Assembly (NCBI GenBank): GCA_964435775.1
Contig: CAYTAP010000167.1
Location: forward strand, 1-6,232
From: CAYTAP01 sp964435775
GTDB taxonomy: Bacteria; Planctomycetota; Phycisphaerae; Tepidisphaerales; Tepidisphaeraceae
Reading direction: 5' to 3'
Length of the DNA: 6,232 nt
Shown: one piece after another, positions 4,909 through 6,232 of the stretch
Position numbering within the stretch: the stretch's first letter is position 1
Layout: each line of letters begins with the position of its first letter
Program-made: the position numbers and the translations under genes
Notes under the pieces: model-generated
Seen by the model: the letters and a program-made list of their open reading frames with translations, nothing else
Told to the model about the DNA's origin: nothing
The model's database searches: none

Positions 4909-6232
4909 TCAGGGCGCCAGTGCGACGACTGGCTTGATCGCAGCGGACACATGCGCCAGCGAGTCGGCGCTCACCGCCGCATTGGCCTCAATGGGGGTGG
5001 CGCCCTTCGGCTCCATGTAGATGCTGCCCCAGGTGGACGGGCGCAATTGCGTCCGCACTTCCTTGGGCGCCGACCAGAAGTAATCCAGCGCGTGTTGGAA
5101 GTTGTGGACGTGAATGTTGAACGCCATCGCCGGCTGCTTCAGCGGATCCCACCCGTGCATCGCCTTGGCCGGAATGAAGACCTCCAGCACATAGCGGTTG
5201 GAGAGGACGCGCACGGCGTAGCGCACGTTGGGCGCGGGGATCAGGCTGTCCTTGAGTCCATCACCCGGCCGATGCCATCGCCCCATGACTCCGGTAATGC
5301 CGTTGGCATCGGGGAAGCTCTGTGGGACAAAGAAAAATTGATGGCAATAGGGATCATAGCCATTCTGGTCCGACGCCACCGGGCGGGTGGAGAGGAAGAA
5401 CTCCACGTTGTCGCGCGTCCACCACCACCCATCCGCCGGCGCGCCCATGATGTCGTTGTCGAAGACTTCCATCCCCAGGTACAAGCCTTCTTTGGTCCAT
5501 CCGATGTACACCTTGGGCAGCGGCACGCTTGAGCGCTCCAACCCGATCGTTTGCGAGTGACGCACGCCCGCCAGCCGCGCGTCGGCGGGCCAGTCGCTCA
5601 ATTCCCCATTGAGCACCGGCGGTTTGGTCAGGAACGGTACGTGCATCACCGGCTTGTTCGCGAAGCTTTCCCGCCAGATGTCCTTGCCCGAATCCTTTGG
5701 ACTGTCGGCGTGCAGCGGATCGAGCAGGGGGGTTGTCTTGCGGATCGAATCCACGAGCAGCGGATAGGGGCGGTCGTCCACATCGACGATCCCGAAGTTC
5801 ACATCCTCGCCGTCGTTGGATCGCCCCGAAGGGGGTTCATCCATCCACTGAAACCAGTCGGCGCCGATGATGTAGGGTACGCGCGCCAGGCGTGTCGTCA
5901 GCAACCGATACCCATCCGCGCGGGCCTGTTGATCGAGCACCTGCGCCGAAAAGCCCACCGTGTTTCGATTGCCGGAGCGCCCATCGAGCGAATGGAACGA
6001 GTATTCGGTGATGATGATCGGCTGCCCCGACTCCTTGTGCATCATCTCGAACAAGCTCGCGTCAAGCAGACCGTCGCCGACGTACATGTTGAGCGACTGG
6101 GCATCGGTGTATCCCTTGGAGGCCCGCACGACTTCCAGCGGCGCCCACCCCTTGAACCGCACGCCGAGGATCAGGTGGTTCGGATCATACTTGCGGGTTA
6201 GTTGCGTCGTCAGCTTGAAGTAATCTTCCGAC
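4909..6232 (-). CDS. Glycoside hydrolase (clan GH-A-like) with C-terminal family-9-like carbohydrate-binding domain, partial
   Basis: This is the 3' part of a large gene. The frame runs open off the right edge (S-E-D-Y-F-K-L-T-T-Q-L-T-R-K-Y-D-P-N-H-L-I-L-G...), giving 440 visible residues, so a GTG at 6160-6162 is internal, not the start. Residues 1 to about 170 are the end of a (beta/alpha)8 catalytic domain. 'PIIITEYSF' (E76) fits the strand carrying the catalytic nucleophile. 'ADWFQWMDEPPSGR...GEDVNFGIVDVDDRPY' is a pattern found in agarase/beta-galactosidase-like proteins. Residues about 200-430 form a domain like the CBM9/DOMON-like sugar-binding fold: 'VLNGELSDWPADARL', 'VYIGWTKEGLYLGMEVFDND', 'WWWTRDNVEFFLSTR', 'YVLEVFIPAKAM' and 'AMAFNIHVHNFQ'. 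The product probably degrades a complex polysaccharide and is likely exported, but any signal peptide is outside the window. The exact GH family and substrate cannot be fixed. The stop lies 18 bp from the argF stop. Confidence 0.8.
   Translation of the reverse strand, partial: SEDYFKLTTQLTRKYDPNHLILGVRFKGWAPLEVVRASKGYTDAQSLNMYVGDGLLDASLFEMMHKESGQPIIITEYSFHSLDGRSGNRNTVGFSAQVLDQQARADGYRLLTTRLARVPYIIGADWFQWMDEPPSGRSNDGEDVNFGIVDVDDRPYPLLVDSIRKTTPLLDPLHADSPKDSGKDIWRESFANKPVMHVPFLTKPPVLNGELSDWPADARLAGVRHSQTIGLERSSVPLPKVYIGWTKEGLYLGMEVFDNDIMGAPADGWWWTRDNVEFFLSTRPVASDQNGYDPYCHQFFFVPQSFPDANGITGVMGRWHRPGDGLKDSLIPAPNVRYAVRVLSNRYVLEVFIPAKAMHGWDPLKQPAMAFNIHVHNFQHALDYFWSAPKEVRTQLRPSTWGSIYMEPKGATPIEANAAVSADSLAHVSAAIKPVVALAP

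Noticed and set aside
4903..6201. Long + strand frames (4903-5532 and 5551-6201) opposite the glycoside hydrolase
   Set aside because: Composition is Arg/His/Val-rich without domains. The - strand frame is continuous and shows two recognisable domains.
1..6232. CRISPR array, tRNA or rRNA
   Set aside because: I saw no regularly spaced direct repeats of 25-40 nt, no cloverleaf-like sequence and no conserved rRNA segment on either strand.

Overview
The window comes from a GC-rich bacterial chromosome. The mix is typical of Planctomycetota: a REP-associated transposase remnant, heptanucleotide tandem repeats between genes, a large sugar-binding glycoside hydrolase, and a divergent acetylglutamate kinase. 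The phylum is an inference from gene style, not from a marker gene.

Region 1 (1-1495) is accessory DNA. It opens with the C-terminal third of a REP-associated (IS200-like, TnpA-REP/RAYT) transposase on the + strand. The stop codon of this gene lies inside a 23-nt REP-like palindrome (304-326). An exact inverted copy of that palindrome sits at 1242-1264. Between the two copies lies a block of about 915 bp whose first part is clearly AT-richer than its surroundings. It holds a start-less coding-like fragment (328-531) and, 28 bp later, a complete gene for a small two-helix membrane protein with Sel1-like repeats (560-1147). After the second palindrome come a perfect 19-bp tandem duplication and a hairpin, probably the leader end of another, decayed copy of the same element family.

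Region 2 (1496-4890) is ordinary chromosomal coding sequence, all on the + strand: a class I SAM-dependent methyltransferase, a HINT-type histidine-triad protein, argB (N-acetylglutamate kinase) and argF (ornithine carbamoyltransferase). ArgB and ArgF act at the second and sixth steps of arginine synthesis from glutamate. argB has a plausible sigma-70 promoter and an N-terminal helix of the kind linked to arginine feedback inhibition. A strong intrinsic-terminator-like hairpin lies between argB and argF, so the two may be only partly co-transcribed.

Region 3 (4909-6232) is the 3' part of a large - strand gene convergent with argF. It encodes the end of a clan GH-A-like glycoside hydrolase catalytic domain followed by a family-9-like carbohydrate-binding domain. 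Its N-terminus lies beyond the window.

I found no CRISPR array, tRNA or rRNA. The most unusual part is the REP-bounded low-GC cassette. I cannot show that it is a new system, but it is the best place to look.
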